A stretch of 42,539 nucleotides of DNA from NORP181 sp047623555. GTDB taxonomy: Bacteria; Pseudomonadota; Alphaproteobacteria; Rhodobacterales; Rhodobacteraceae. The notes under the pieces were generated by a model. That model was not told where the DNA came from. It worked only from the letters and a program-made list of their open reading frames with translations, and searched no databases. The position numbers and the translations under genes were made by a program. The stretch is from contig JBLHMP010000031.1 of the NCBI GenBank assembly GCA_047623555.1, positions 1 to 42,539 of the forward strand, read 5' to 3'. Of the stretch, positions 32,722 to 40,949 are shown one piece after another; the first letter of the stretch is position 1, and every line of letters starts with the position of its first letter.

Positions 32722-33114
32722 TCAGGCAATCGCCCGATCGCCGCGCCACCATTTCCACCCGTCGATATAGTCAAACACCAGCGACAGCAGATCGACCAGA
32801 AGAATCACCGTCAGCACGGTTCTGAATCCATCGCTGACCCCCAAGTCGCTTTGCAAAAGCATACCCAGCATCACCACCAGCGGTGTCCAGATCAGCAAAT
32901 GCGGCAGCGCCATACATTTGGACAATCCCCGTCCAACCATCATGATGACCAGATTGGGCAACATGCCACCGATGCTAAAAATCGTAATCCAGACGGCATA
33001 GGGTTCGCCCCAAAACGCCAGCGGCAACAGGTTCACCGGCACAAGGATCAGTGCCACCCAGATTTGCACCCAAAGCGGAGTCCGCCGGAAACTTTGCCAA
33101 ATCTCGATGATAAT
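32722..33114 (-). CDS. Small integral membrane protein, start uncertain
   Basis: The frame encodes about 130 residues: EIWQSFRRTPLWVQIWVALI, then roughly four hydrophobic segments and an acidic/Trp-rich end (DYIDGWKWWRGD). It can be read back to an ATG at 33183, but that ATG lies inside the strong coxM terminator. After the terminator no ATG, GTG or TTG is in frame before the conserved-looking part. The first possible codon is ATT at 33114, with GGAG 6 bases upstream. A 16-bp tandem duplication lies exactly here. The family resembles uncharacterised membrane proteins of Rhodobacteraceae. Confidence 0.55.
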   Translation of the reverse strand: MIIEIWQSFRRTPLWVQIWVALILVPVNLLPLAFWGEPYAVWITIFSIGGMLPNLVIMMVGRGLSKCMALPHLLIWTPLVVMLGMLLQSDLGVSDGFRTVLTVILLVDLLSLVFDYIDGWKWWRGDRAIA

Positions 33115-33138
33115 GCCCGTCTCCGATAATGCCCGTCT
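33109..33138. repeat. 16-bp tandem duplication at the membrane gene start
   Basis: GATAATGCCCGTCT occurs at 33109-33122 and 33125-33138, giving a 16-bp period. Because 16 is not a multiple of three, the duplication shifts any frame that ran across it and may have displaced the original start codon of the membrane protein gene. Confidence 0.75.
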
Positions 33139-33146
33139 TTTTAGCC

Positions 33147-33181
33147 AAAAAAAGACCTGCCCAACATGCGTCAGGCAGGTC
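33147..33181 (-). terminator. Terminator of the coxSLM operon
   Basis: On the minus strand GACCTGCC (33181-33174) pairs with GGCAGGTC (33161-33154) across a 12-base loop and is followed by seven T (33153-33147). It begins 20 bases after the coxM stop. Confidence 0.9.
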
Positions 33182-33201
33182 AAAATTCATCTAAAAACGG
33201 C

Positions 33202-33987
33202 TTAGCTGGCCGCAGTAATCGCCCGTTTGGTCATCACCTTAATCAGATGCGCGCGGTATTCTTTGCTACCGTGCAAATCCGCAATCATATCGTCAGGTGC
33301 GACATCCAGATCCATCAACGCATCGGTGCGGAACTCTTTGTTTAATGCCTCTTCGGCCTCGCTCCAGCGGAACACGCCATCCTCGGACGCGCCGGTCACT
33401 GCCACGCGAACGCCATCGGCATATTTGGCAACAAACACGCCAACAAGCGCAAAACGTGATGCCGGTTGCAGGAATTTTTGGTAGCTGGCGGCTTCGGGGA
33501 TTGGAAAGGAAACTGAGGTGATGATCTCGCCCTCCTCCAACGCTGTGCCAAACAGACCGTCGAAATAGTCATCCGCTGCGATGTCGCGATTGTTGGTGGT
33601 GATGGTTGCGCCACTCGCCAAAACCGCCGCAGGATAACAGGCCGCCGGGTCATTGTTGGCCAATGATCCGCCAATAGTGCCGCGATTGCGCACTGCCGGA
33701 TCGCCGATTTTCCCGGCCAGTGCTGCCAATGCCGGATAGGCCCCGGCCCCTTCGGCCACAGCCACATGGCTGGTTGCGCCACCAATGCGGACCGATCCGT
33801 CACTGCCCGACACGCCCTGCAATTCGGCAATATTGGTTAGCGAGACAAGTTTCGTTGGTGCCGCAAGACGCTGTTTTAACGTTGGGATCAGCGTTTGGCC
33901 GCCTCCCAGCGCCTGCGCATCCTCGGTGCTGAGTGCGGCAAGCGCATCAGCCACTGAATCCGGTTTTACAAAGTCAAATTCATACAT
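33202..33987 (-). CDS. coxM: FAD-binding medium subunit of a CO dehydrogenase-type molybdenum hydroxylase (CoxM-like)
   Basis: From ATG 33987 the 261-residue protein begins MYEFDFVKPDSVADALAALS. It has both FAD motifs of the family: GGGQTLIPTLKQRL and NRGTIGGSLANNDPAACYPA. The C-terminal CO dehydrogenase flavoprotein domain follows (ASRFALVGVFVAKYADG). The flavin passes electrons from the small Fe-S subunit to the acceptor. It is the last gene of the S-L-M set and is followed by a strong terminator. The frame is open to 34029, but that adds an untypical N terminus. Confidence 0.9.
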   Translation of the reverse strand: MYEFDFVKPDSVADALAALSTEDAQALGGGQTLIPTLKQRLAAPTKLVSLTNIAELQGVSGSDGSVRIGGATSHVAVAEGAGAYPALAALAGKIGDPAVRNRGTIGGSLANNDPAACYPAAVLASGATITTNNRDIAADDYFDGLFGTALEEGEIITSVSFPIPEAASYQKFLQPASRFALVGVFVAKYADGVRVAVTGASEDGVFRWSEAEEALNKEFRTDALMDLDVAPDDMIADLHGSKEYRAHLIKVMTKRAITAAS

Positions 33988-34050
33988 CGTTTTCGTCCTT
34001 TCCAAAGAGGATGAAGGCGTCGCCCTCATCTTTCTGGTTCATTTCTGTGA

Positions 34051-36414
34051 TCAACTGTTCATCGCCGTCCAAACCCGCGACGGGCTCATCGGCATGTCGA
34101 TATGGGTGACCTCACTGCCTGCTGCTTGCAGCGCATCAATCACCGCATTGACAACAGCCGGAGGCGAGCCAATGGCCCCTGCCTCGCCGCAGCCTTTGAC
34201 GCCCAACGGATTGTGCGTACACGGCGTTTGACTGGAGTGATCGACCGAATAGAACGGCAAATCGTCGGCCCGCGGCATGGCGTAATCCATGAACGACGCA
34301 CTAAGAAGCTGGCCCTCGTCGTCATAGACCGAATGCTCCATGAGCGCCTGACCGATGCCCTGACCAATGCCGCCATGCACCTGACCATCCACGATCATCG
34401 GGTTGATAATGTTGCCAAAATCATCCGCTGCCGAGAACCGCTCGATGGTGACTTTGCCGGTTTCCGGGTCAACTTCGACCTCACAGGCATAGGCACCGGA
34501 CGGGTAGGTAAAGTTCGACGGATCATAAAACGCGGTTTCTTCCAGCCCCGGCTCAATCTCGTCCAGCGGATAGTTATGCGGCACATAGGCGGCCAATGTC
34601 ACCTCGCCCCAAGCCACCGATTTATCGGTGCCTGCAACGCTAAACACGCCGTCTTTGAGTTCAACATCGACGTCGGATGCCTCCATCAGATGCGCCGCGA
34701 TTTTCTTGGCCTTGGCGATGATCTTTTCGGTCGCCCGCACCATGGCCGATCCACAAACCGCCAGTGACCGGGACCCGTAGGTGCCCATGCCAAATGGGAT
34801 CTTTGAGGTGTCGCCATGCACGATGTCGATCATCGATTCGTCAATGCCGATCATCTCGGCCACCACCTGAGGAAACGCGGTTTCATGCCCCTGCCCGTGG
34901 CTGTGCGCGCCAACCATAACGCTGATCGACCCGGTCGCATTTACCCGTACAGTAGCCGCATCATAAAGCCCGGCCCGCGCGCCCAACTGTCCAACCAAGG
35001 CCGAGGGCGCAATGCCGCAGGCCTCAATATAGCAGTTCACACCAAGGCCACGTAGCATGCCTTTGTCTTTGCTGGCTACACGTCGCGCCTCAAAACCGCC
35101 GAAATCGGCCATCTTTTCCAGCGCCCTCATGGTGCCTTCGTAATCACCGGTGTCGTATTCCACCGCCACAGGCGTGGCATAGGGGAATTCAGTGATAAAG
35201 TTCTGTCGCCGCAGAGCAATTGGATCAACACCCAATTCACGCGCCGCCATATCTATGACCCGTTCGAGCTGGAATGTCGCCTCGGGCCGTCCGGCACCGC
35301 GGTAGGCATCGACCGGCACCGTGTTGGTGAACACCGCCTTAACGTTCACATGGATCACCGGGGTTTTATAGTTCCCGGCCATCAAGATACCATGCAGCCA
35401 TGTGGGCACGGATGACGCAAAGGTCGACAGATAGGCGCCCATATTGGCCATCGTATCGGTGCGGACCGCGGTAAAGTTGTTATCCGCATCCAGCGCCAAT
35501 TCGATCTTGGTCACATGGTCACGGCCCTGTGCGTCCGAGATAAATGCCTCAGAGCGGCTCGAGGTCCATTTGACCGCGCGATTACAGGCCTTGGCGGCAA
35601 AGGTCACAAACGCTTCTTCTGCGTAGTGAAAGATTTTGGTGCCAAAACCGCCGCCCACATCGGGTGCGATGACGGTGAGTTTATGTTCAGGAATGCCCAG
35701 AACAAAGGCGCCCATCAGCAGCCGGATCACATGCGGATTCTGACTGGTGGTATAGAGCGTATAGGCCTGCTCTGACCGCTTATAGTCGCCAATGGCCACG
35801 CGGGGTTCCATCGGGTTGGCCACCAGACGGTTGTTGACCAGTTCTAACGTCGTCACATGGGCAGCGTTTTTGATGGCAGTGTCGACAGCTTCGGCATTTT
35901 CTTCGCCAAGGCTCCAGTCGTAACACAGGTTCGAGGTCAGATCGTCATGCACCTTGGTTGAACCGTCAACTAGGGCCGCCTTCATGTTCACAACAGCTGG
36001 CAGATCGGTAATGTCGAGCTCAACCGCCTCCGCAGCGTCACGCGCCTGCTCTAGTGTGTCCGCAACGATGGCGGCAACCATTTCGCCAACATAACGTACT
36101 TTGCCTTGCGCCAGAACCGGGTGGTGCGGTTCCTGCATCGGCTCTCCGTACCGGTCCGTGATACCCCATCCACAGGGCACGCCGCCGACGTCTTTGAAAT
36201 CATCGCCGGTGAAGATCTTGACGACACCGGGCATGGCTGCGGCGGCTGTGGTGTCCAGCTTGTCAATGGTACCGTTAGCGACGTCAGAACGCAGAAAATA
36301 CACATAGGATTGGCCGTGTACATTGATGTCGTCGGTGTAATTTCCGTCCCCTGTCAGGAACCGAATGTCTTCGCGCCGCTTGCTGCTGGCGCCTATCCCA
36401 CTATCTTTGGGCAT
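34051..36414 (-). CDS. Molybdopterin-binding large subunit, form II CoxL type
   Basis: This 787-residue subunit of the xanthine oxidase family has the active-site loop AYRGAGR at 370-376. That loop defines form II CoxL-like proteins; form I CO dehydrogenase has AYxCSFR. The Moco-contacting GGGFG (254-258) and the catalytic Glu in CGEAGAIG (E744) are present. Form II enzymes are common in roseobacters, and CO oxidation by them is not generally supported, so the substrate is open. The S-L-M gene order agrees with form II. A 24-bp inverted repeat lies between this gene and coxS. Confidence 0.9.
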   Translation of the reverse strand: MPKDSGIGASSKRREDIRFLTGDGNYTDDINVHGQSYVYFLRSDVANGTIDKLDTTAAAAMPGVVKIFTGDDFKDVGGVPCGWGITDRYGEPMQEPHHPVLAQGKVRYVGEMVAAIVADTLEQARDAAEAVELDITDLPAVVNMKAALVDGSTKVHDDLTSNLCYDWSLGEENAEAVDTAIKNAAHVTTLELVNNRLVANPMEPRVAIGDYKRSEQAYTLYTTSQNPHVIRLLMGAFVLGIPEHKLTVIAPDVGGGFGTKIFHYAEEAFVTFAAKACNRAVKWTSSRSEAFISDAQGRDHVTKIELALDADNNFTAVRTDTMANMGAYLSTFASSVPTWLHGILMAGNYKTPVIHVNVKAVFTNTVPVDAYRGAGRPEATFQLERVIDMAARELGVDPIALRRQNFITEFPYATPVAVEYDTGDYEGTMRALEKMADFGGFEARRVASKDKGMLRGLGVNCYIEACGIAPSALVGQLGARAGLYDAATVRVNATGSISVMVGAHSHGQGHETAFPQVVAEMIGIDESMIDIVHGDTSKIPFGMGTYGSRSLAVCGSAMVRATEKIIAKAKKIAAHLMEASDVDVELKDGVFSVAGTDKSVAWGEVTLAAYVPHNYPLDEIEPGLEETAFYDPSNFTYPSGAYACEVEVDPETGKVTIERFSAADDFGNIINPMIVDGQVHGGIGQGIGQALMEHSVYDDEGQLLSASFMDYAMPRADDLPFYSVDHSSQTPCTHNPLGVKGCGEAGAIGSPPAVVNAVIDALQAAGSEVTHIDMPMSPSRVWTAMNS

Positions 36415-36436
36415 GGTAAATGTCCTCCCTGTTCGG

Positions 36437-36500
36437 AGCGTGGGTTTTCACCCACCCTACACCAACAATTCAGGGCGTAGGGTGGGTGAAAACCCACGCT
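36437..36500. repeat. Long perfect inverted repeat between coxS and coxL
   Basis: The 24-base arms (36437-36460 and 36477-36500) are exact inverted copies built on CGTGGGTTTTCACCCACCC, with a 16-base loop. The same 22-base core recurs at 40911-40932, so this is a dispersed element. It is transcribed within the operon and would form a very stable hairpin 8 bases after the coxS stop and 22 bases before the coxL ATG. Confidence 0.9.
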
Positions 36501-36508
36501 TGTTCCGG

Positions 36509-36991
36509 TTATTCAGCTGCTATAGCGACGTCCTGACCGGATGCGGCCATGATGGCTTTGACGATGTTGTGATACCCGGTACAGCGGCAAATATTGCCTT
36601 CCAGATAGGCGCGAACTTCGGCCTCTGTCGGTTTTGGGTTCTCTTTCAACAACGACGCGGCTGACATCACCATACCCGGTGTGCAGAATCCGCATTGCAG
36701 GCCATGATTATCCTGAAACGCCTGCTGAATAGTATTGAGCGTACCATCCACGGCCGCCTGACCTTCGATGGTGGCCACAGCGGCCCCATCGGCCTCAAGC
36801 GCCAGCATAGTGCAGGATTTTATCGCTTCGCCGTTTACATGCACGACGCAAGCCCCACATTGGCTGGTGTCACATCCAACATGGGTGCCGGTCAGCATCA
36901 ATGTGTCGCGCAAAAACGTCGACAACAATGTGCGCCCTTCGGCATCACCGGAAACGGCTTTGCCGTTCACGGTCATAGTGAGCTGAGTCAT
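36509..36991 (-). CDS. coxS: 2Fe-2S small subunit of the CoxL-type hydroxylase (CoxS-like)
   Basis: From ATG 36991 the protein has 160 residues. The plant-type 2Fe-2S cluster Cys are in HVGCDTSQCGACVVH plus SCTML. The second cluster Cys are in LQCGFCTPGM and NICRCTGYHNIV. This subunit relays electrons from Moco to the flavin subunit. It is first of the S-L-M set on the minus strand. A short extension from the ATG at 37009 is possible, but AGGAGG just upstream of 36991 supports the start given. Confidence 0.94.
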   Translation of the reverse strand: MTQLTMTVNGKAVSGDAEGRTLLSTFLRDTLMLTGTHVGCDTSQCGACVVHVNGEAIKSCTMLALEADGAAVATIEGQAAVDGTLNTIQQAFQDNHGLQCGFCTPGMVMSAASLLKENPKPTEAEVRAYLEGNICRCTGYHNIVKAIMAASGQDVAIAAE

Positions 36992-37132
36992 AGGATCCTC
37001 CCCGATCAAACTAAGTACCTTGCTAACGAGGAGTTAAGCACGGAGCGTGCGCCAAGAAAACCGGTATTTTAGTCTTATGCAAAGTAACCTAACCTTTCCC
37101 GCTGCAATCCACAAAAAGGTTCGGGGGCCATC

Positions 37133-37522
37133 TTAAACAATCAAATGACAGACCGCTTCTATATTGTAGCCATCCGGATCCAGGATAAATGCAGCGTAAT
37201 AGCAGGGATGATACTGGGTTCTGAGGGCAGGTCCGCCATTGCCCTTTCCGCCAGCCGCCAAGGCAACCGAAAAGAATTCATCCACAGCGATTCGCGATAC
37301 TGCGCTGAATGCAAAGTGAGCCAGAGGCCTCATAGGTGTGCCCTCCGAGAGCCAGAAATCGCCCCCCGGATCGCTGGATTTCCCGTAGCCCTCAGACACG
37401 CCAAATGCCGCAGACGCTTTGTCGTCTTTCGTGAGGTTGTACCCCAGGGGGCGCAATGCGGCACTATAAAACGTGCTGCTCCGATTGAGATCAGAAACAA
37501 TTATCCCGATATGATCTAGCAA
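37133..37522 (-). CDS. VOC (glyoxalase/bleomycin resistance-type) family protein
   Basis: This 129-residue protein has the paired beta-alpha-beta-beta-beta fold pattern: MLDHIGIIVSDLNRSSTFYS at the start and YYAAFILDPDGYNIEAVCH at the end. H4 and the C-terminal Glu are likely metal ligands. VOC enzymes include glyoxalase I, extradiol dioxygenases and antibiotic-binding proteins, and the substrate cannot be told. It lies between the coxS and molybdopterin-binding genes on the same strand, 142 bases upstream of coxS and 79 bases after the preceding gene. Confidence 0.85.
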   Translation of the reverse strand: MLDHIGIIVSDLNRSSTFYSAALRPLGYNLTKDDKASAAFGVSEGYGKSSDPGGDFWLSEGTPMRPLAHFAFSAVSRIAVDEFFSVALAAGGKGNGGPALRTQYHPCYYAAFILDPDGYNIEAVCHLIV

Positions 37523-37600
37523 AATTCACATCTCCAAATGGCAGCAACACTCAAACATACAAGAAATTACACTGCAAAACCCGGCGGTTGATCTGGTCGT

Positions 37601-38599
37601 TCACGTCCGGCCCGCCCTCGGTTGTGGCCGCGTCGGAATTTCCTTGAGCAATCCGCCGACGCCCATACCCGCAATATCCGCGCCCGTCAAAGCAATGCCG
37701 CAGGCCACCCGGCTAAGCACCCAATCCGCCCCGTTCAGCGCCGGTGAACGCGCGCAGCCCGGCAGGCCAATCACCACACGCCCGGCCAATTCGCCCAGAA
37801 ACAACAGGTTGCCCGGATCAACCGGCATGCCAAAGCGGTCGACGCGACCACCAGCAGCCCGCACAGCAGACGGGGCCACATCGTCGATATCAGAGGTTGC
37901 GGATCCGGTCAGGATCAACACGATATCGCCGGACACCTGATTTACTGCCTCGGCCAATGCCCCGGCCTCATGCGCCACAAATCGGACCTCGGCCATCTCC
38001 ATGCCCAGCGCCGCAACCCGACCCGCAATAGCCCGCTGGCCTTTGTCGTTTGACGGACCACCAGCAATATCGGTAATTACCAGACCCGCCGTGCCAAATA
38101 CCGGACTCGCCATTTGAATCGACGCGGCGGCCACCTTAGCGGCCCGTTGCACATCTGCGTCTGGTACCCCGTAGGAAATCACCTTGATCGTCGCCACCAT
38201 CCCCCCGGCGGCCATTTGCTGGAACGGCGGCACCGTGGCCAGTGTGATCATTGGATGCACGGTGTTGAATTGCTCCAGTGCCGCAACATCCAGACGCACC
38301 ACCCCCGGCCCGTTGGCAATCAGGTTCACCCGCCCGGTAAACGGTTCGGTCAGACGCAGACCCGCTGCATCAGGGTCCGGCACCAAGGCTGCCGCCAACC
38401 GCCCGGCGGCCTCATTCTCATGTAAATCACCGGGTTCCAGGCGGGCGACGATGACTTCGCTCAGCCCCGCCGCAGTCAATTTCTCGATGTGATCCGCGTC
38501 CAGCGTCAGGCCCTTGCGTAATCGCGCCCCTTCAACCCGTACCGAATGCGCCAAAATCGCGCCCTTGGCATCGCCGAGCAGAACCGGCCCGAATTTCAC
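37601..38599 (-). CDS. Molybdopterin-binding protein (MoeA/MocF domain)
   Basis: This 332-residue protein has a MoCF-type domain in its C-terminal half: FGTAGLVITDIAGGPSNDKG, VLILTGSATSDIDDVAPSAV and FLGELAGRVVIGLPGCARSP. The N-terminal half resembles the front domains of molybdopterin-binding proteins encoded with XdhC. It overlaps xdhC by four bases (ATGA). Its neighbours are a molybdenum hydroxylase and XdhC, so a role in making or inserting the hydroxylase form of Moco is likely. It lacks the full MoeA length (about 400) and is probably not the housekeeping MoeA. Confidence 0.82.
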   Translation of the reverse strand: MKFGPVLLGDAKGAILAHSVRVEGARLRKGLTLDADHIEKLTAAGLSEVIVARLEPGDLHENEAAGRLAAALVPDPDAAGLRLTEPFTGRVNLIANGPGVVRLDVAALEQFNTVHPMITLATVPPFQQMAAGGMVATIKVISYGVPDADVQRAAKVAAASIQMASPVFGTAGLVITDIAGGPSNDKGQRAIAGRVAALGMEMAEVRFVAHEAGALAEAVNQVSGDIVLILTGSATSDIDDVAPSAVRAAGGRVDRFGMPVDPGNLLFLGELAGRVVIGLPGCARSPALNGADWVLSRVACGIALTGADIAGMGVGGLLKEIPTRPQPRAGRT

Positions 38600-39567
38600 G
38601 CAGCACGTCCGCGCAAAACCGCCGTCATCTGCGCCAGCACAGCCACGGCTATCTCGGACGGCCCTGCCGCGCCAATGTCCAGCCCAATGGGGCCGTGAAT
38701 ACGCCCGATCTGGTCGGCGGTGAACCCGGCCTGCGTTAACCGCTCAACCCGTTTTGCATGAGTACGTTTTGAGCCCAGCGCGCCGATATAAAACACATCG
38801 CTGTTCAGCGCTGCCATCAGCGCCGGATCATCCAGTTTCGGATCATGGCTCAGCAACACCAGCGCCGTGCGCGCATCCAGCCCAAGGGCGGCAACCGCCT
38901 CGTCGGGCCAATCCTGCACGATGGTCTCGCCCGGAAACCGTTCGGCTGAACCAAAGGCATCGCGTGGATCAATCAGCACCGGATCATAGCCAGCAACCCG
39001 CGCCATCGGCACCAAAGCCTGCGCGATATGCACCGCCCCCACCACGATCAACCGCAAAGGTGGATTATGCACCGCAACAAAAACTACGCCGTCATCTTCA
39101 AAGCCAGAACGGTCCATGCGCATCCGGTCGGCATGACCATGATGCAGCAACCGGCGCACGCCCAACTCAAGGTTAACTTCATAGACCAAAGCGGTCCGCG
39201 CTGTGCGTGCGGCCACCAGCTCAACCAATATATCCTCTGGCATCACCGTGCCCACCGGCTCGATCAGCACCCGGATGGTGCCACCACAGGCCAACCCGAC
39301 GGCAAAGGCGTCTTCGTCGCTAACGCCAAATTCCAACAGCCGTTGGCTGCCGTCTTCTAGCGCCTCCATCGCCTCGACGATCACCGCGCCCTCAACGCAA
39401 CCACCAGAGACCGAGCCGCTGATTTGGCCCTGCCCGCTAATGGCCAATTGCGCGCCAACACGGCGCGGTGCGCTGCCCCAGGTTTCCACCACGGTTGCCA
39501 GAACGGCGCCGACACCGGATTGGTGCCAGGCCAAAGCTGTCTCGGGTATGTTATCAAATCGGTCCAT
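38596..39567 (-). CDS. XdhC/CoxF family Moco-maturation protein
   Basis: This 323-residue protein has the XdhC N-terminal domain (AVLATVVETWGSAPRRVGAQ, ISGSVSGGCVEGAVI, GLACGGTIRVLIEP). The C-terminal Rossmann domain follows (LIVVGAVHIAQALVPMARVA, ALVLLSHDPKLDDPAL, YIGALGSKRTHAKRVERL). XdhC proteins bind Moco, help sulfurate it and insert it in molybdenum hydroxylases. It is joined by a four-base overlap to the molybdopterin-binding gene and lies upstream of the form II coxSLM genes on the same strand, their expected client. Confidence 0.92.
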   Translation of the reverse strand: MDRFDNIPETALAWHQSGVGAVLATVVETWGSAPRRVGAQLAISGQGQISGSVSGGCVEGAVIVEAMEALEDGSQRLLEFGVSDEDAFAVGLACGGTIRVLIEPVGTVMPEDILVELVAARTARTALVYEVNLELGVRRLLHHGHADRMRMDRSGFEDDGVVFVAVHNPPLRLIVVGAVHIAQALVPMARVAGYDPVLIDPRDAFGSAERFPGETIVQDWPDEAVAALGLDARTALVLLSHDPKLDDPALMAALNSDVFYIGALGSKRTHAKRVERLTQAGFTADQIGRIHGPIGLDIGAAGPSEIAVAVLAQMTAVLRGRAA

Positions 39568-39621
39568 ATCGTATTCTCCCGCTTTGCACTATGGTTCAGG
39601 GCGCACGGCCTGTCTGCCCCA

Positions 39622-39647
39622 AAGTGCTACGTTCAAGTGCTACATTC
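39622..39647. repeat. 13-bp tandem repeat upstream of xdhC
   Basis: AAGTGCTACGTTC and AAGTGCTACATTC follow each other exactly, differing at one base, in the 116-bp gap between the Crp/Fnr gene and xdhC. They lie 55-80 bases before the xdhC ATG, where a promoter or operator would be. Function not known. Confidence 0.6.
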
Positions 39648-39683
39648 ACTGGCGCGCCCGCCACACCGTGAATTTTCAAGGTG

Positions 39684-40268
39684 TTATTGCGCCATAATCA
39701 ACTGGTATCTGCCACGCCCTATCCGCCTGACCAGCCCACGTTTGACCAAAACAGACAGCGCCCGATAGGTGCTTTCATGGGTCAGCCCGATGGTTGCGGC
39801 GAAACTCATGACGCTGCCCTGTTGACCAAAATTCGCCAATGCCGCCAGCACCCGATCCTGCGCGCCCCTAATGGCGAGAATTTCCAACTGGCGACGATAG
39901 CCCTGCACCTGCCCGGCAAAGCGTTGCAACAGCGCCAGCGCAAAATCTGCATCCTCTTTAACCCGCTGCAGGATCGCGTCCTTATCCAGACGCACCAGAG
40001 CACTGTCCTGCAACGCCAGGCAATCACAATGATAACACGGCGAGAACAGGCAGGCCTCGGCCAGTGTTTCGCCCATTTGCGCCCGGTGCACGACGATCTG
40101 GTGCCCAGCCTCGGAATGACGCACCAGCGCGACACTGCCGCGCGCCACGTAATAGAGACCAAGCGCCCTATCATCCTGACGAAAGGCAGAGCTGCCCTTG
40201 GTGAGTTGAATAGCTGTCTGAGCCGGGAAATCGTGAAATGGCGCAGGCAGCATTATGATCTCAATCAT
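39684..40268 (-). CDS. Crp/Fnr family regulator with a four-Cys cluster
   Basis: This 194-residue regulator has a cyclic-nucleotide-type sensory barrel (1-115), a dimerisation helix and a C-terminal winged helix-turn-helix (MSFAATIGLTHESTYRALSV). Four Cys lie within eleven residues (C73, C78, C81, C83; LFSPCYHCDC), in a region where related proteins usually have one (YHCDA). They could bind metal or an Fe-S cluster or act as a thiol switch. The arrangement differs from classic FNR. It is divergent from a secreted protein gene and lies between the YeeE pair and xdhC. A second possible start is at 40253. Confidence 0.85.
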   Translation of the reverse strand: MIEIIMLPAPFHDFPAQTAIQLTKGSSAFRQDDRALGLYYVARGSVALVRHSEAGHQIVVHRAQMGETLAEACLFSPCYHCDCLALQDSALVRLDKDAILQRVKEDADFALALLQRFAGQVQGYRRQLEILAIRGAQDRVLAALANFGQQGSVMSFAATIGLTHESTYRALSVLVKRGLVRRIGRGRYQLIMAQ

Positions 40269-40284
40269 ATTGGAACGTCATGCC

Positions 40285-40296
40285 CTGCTATAGCAG
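40285..40296. promoter_or_regulatory. Palindrome in the divergent promoter beside the Crp/Fnr gene
   Basis: CTGCTATAGCAG is a perfect 12-bp palindrome in the 57-bp region between the Crp/Fnr gene and the divergent secreted protein gene. One site could control both. It does not match the FNR consensus, so the binding protein is open. Confidence 0.4.
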
Positions 40297-40325
40297 AAAG
40301 GCGACTTTGACATATAGGAAATCAG

Positions 40326-40898
40326 ATGTTGACCAAAATTACCTCACTCGCGGTGGTCGCCGGGCTGCTTGCTGCGCCGGTCTCTGCACAATCAAGCAAT
40401 CATAGCCATGTTGAGGGCATGACCCACGCTGACATGCAGATGTCTGAAACAGATGTGGTTCTGCCGACAGAACCCGGCCAAGGCGCGTTTGCTGCGATAT
40501 CCGAGATTGTAATTTTGTTGGGGGCAGATCCATCTACGGATTGGTCACAGGTGGATATCGCCAGTTTGCGCGATCACCTTGTGGATATGGACGGTTTGGT
40601 CAGCGGCAGCGTGGTTGTGGTGTGCGACATCCCCGGCGGGCTGGAAATGCTGCTTGATCTTGGCGCCCCCGGCAATGATGCCGCATCCCGTATGGTTCCG
40701 GCCCATGCGCCGTTTGTACAGGCGCAATCCGGTTGGGACAGTGCTGTGGTGCAGGATGGTGATAGGTTGATCTGGACCGTGACATCAAATGCAGGCGAAA
40801 CACAGATCCGCGCGCTTGGGTTCTTTGGTCTGATGGCCACTGGTGATCATCACCGGGCGCACCATCTGGCAATGGCCAAAGGTGGCATGATGCACTGA
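40326..40898 (+). CDS. Secreted His/Met-rich protein, function unknown
   Basis: This 190-residue precursor has a signal peptide (TKITSLAVVAGLLAAPVSAQ, cleavage after AQ). Right after it comes a His/Met segment (SNHSHVEGMTHADMQMSETD), and the C terminus carries another (TGDHHRAHHLAMAKGGMMH). Both could bind copper or another soft metal in the periplasm. The body includes LLGADPSTDWSQVDIASLRD and IRALGFFGLMATGDHH, which resemble an unnamed family of secreted bacterial proteins. AGGAAA precedes the ATG. It is divergent from the Cys-rich Crp/Fnr gene and convergent with the YeeE pair. Confidence 0.7.
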   Translation: MLTKITSLAVVAGLLAAPVSAQSSNHSHVEGMTHADMQMSETDVVLPTEPGQGAFAAISEIVILLGADPSTDWSQVDIASLRDHLVDMDGLVSGSVVVVCDIPGGLEMLLDLGAPGNDAASRMVPAHAPFVQAQSGWDSAVVQDGDRLIWTVTSNAGETQIRALGFFGLMATGDHHRAHHLAMAKGGMMH

Positions 40899-40905
40899 AA
40901 CCAAA

Positions 40906-40938
40906 GGCCGCGTGGGTTTTCACCCACCCTACGCGGCC
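40906..40938. repeat. Hairpin repeat, second copy of the GTGGGTTTTCACCC element
   Basis: GGCCGCGT (40906-40913) and ACGCGGCC (40931-40938) pair around a core identical over 22 bases to the left arm at 36439-36460. It sits between the convergent secreted-protein and YeeE genes, 8 bases after the former's stop, where it may act as a two-way transcript end. Confidence 0.8.
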
Positions 40939-40949
40939 CCTGAGGGCGA

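Noticed and set aside
33202..36991. Calling the cluster a true (form I) CO dehydrogenase
   Set aside because: The large subunit has AYRGAGR and the gene order is S-L-M, both form II traits.
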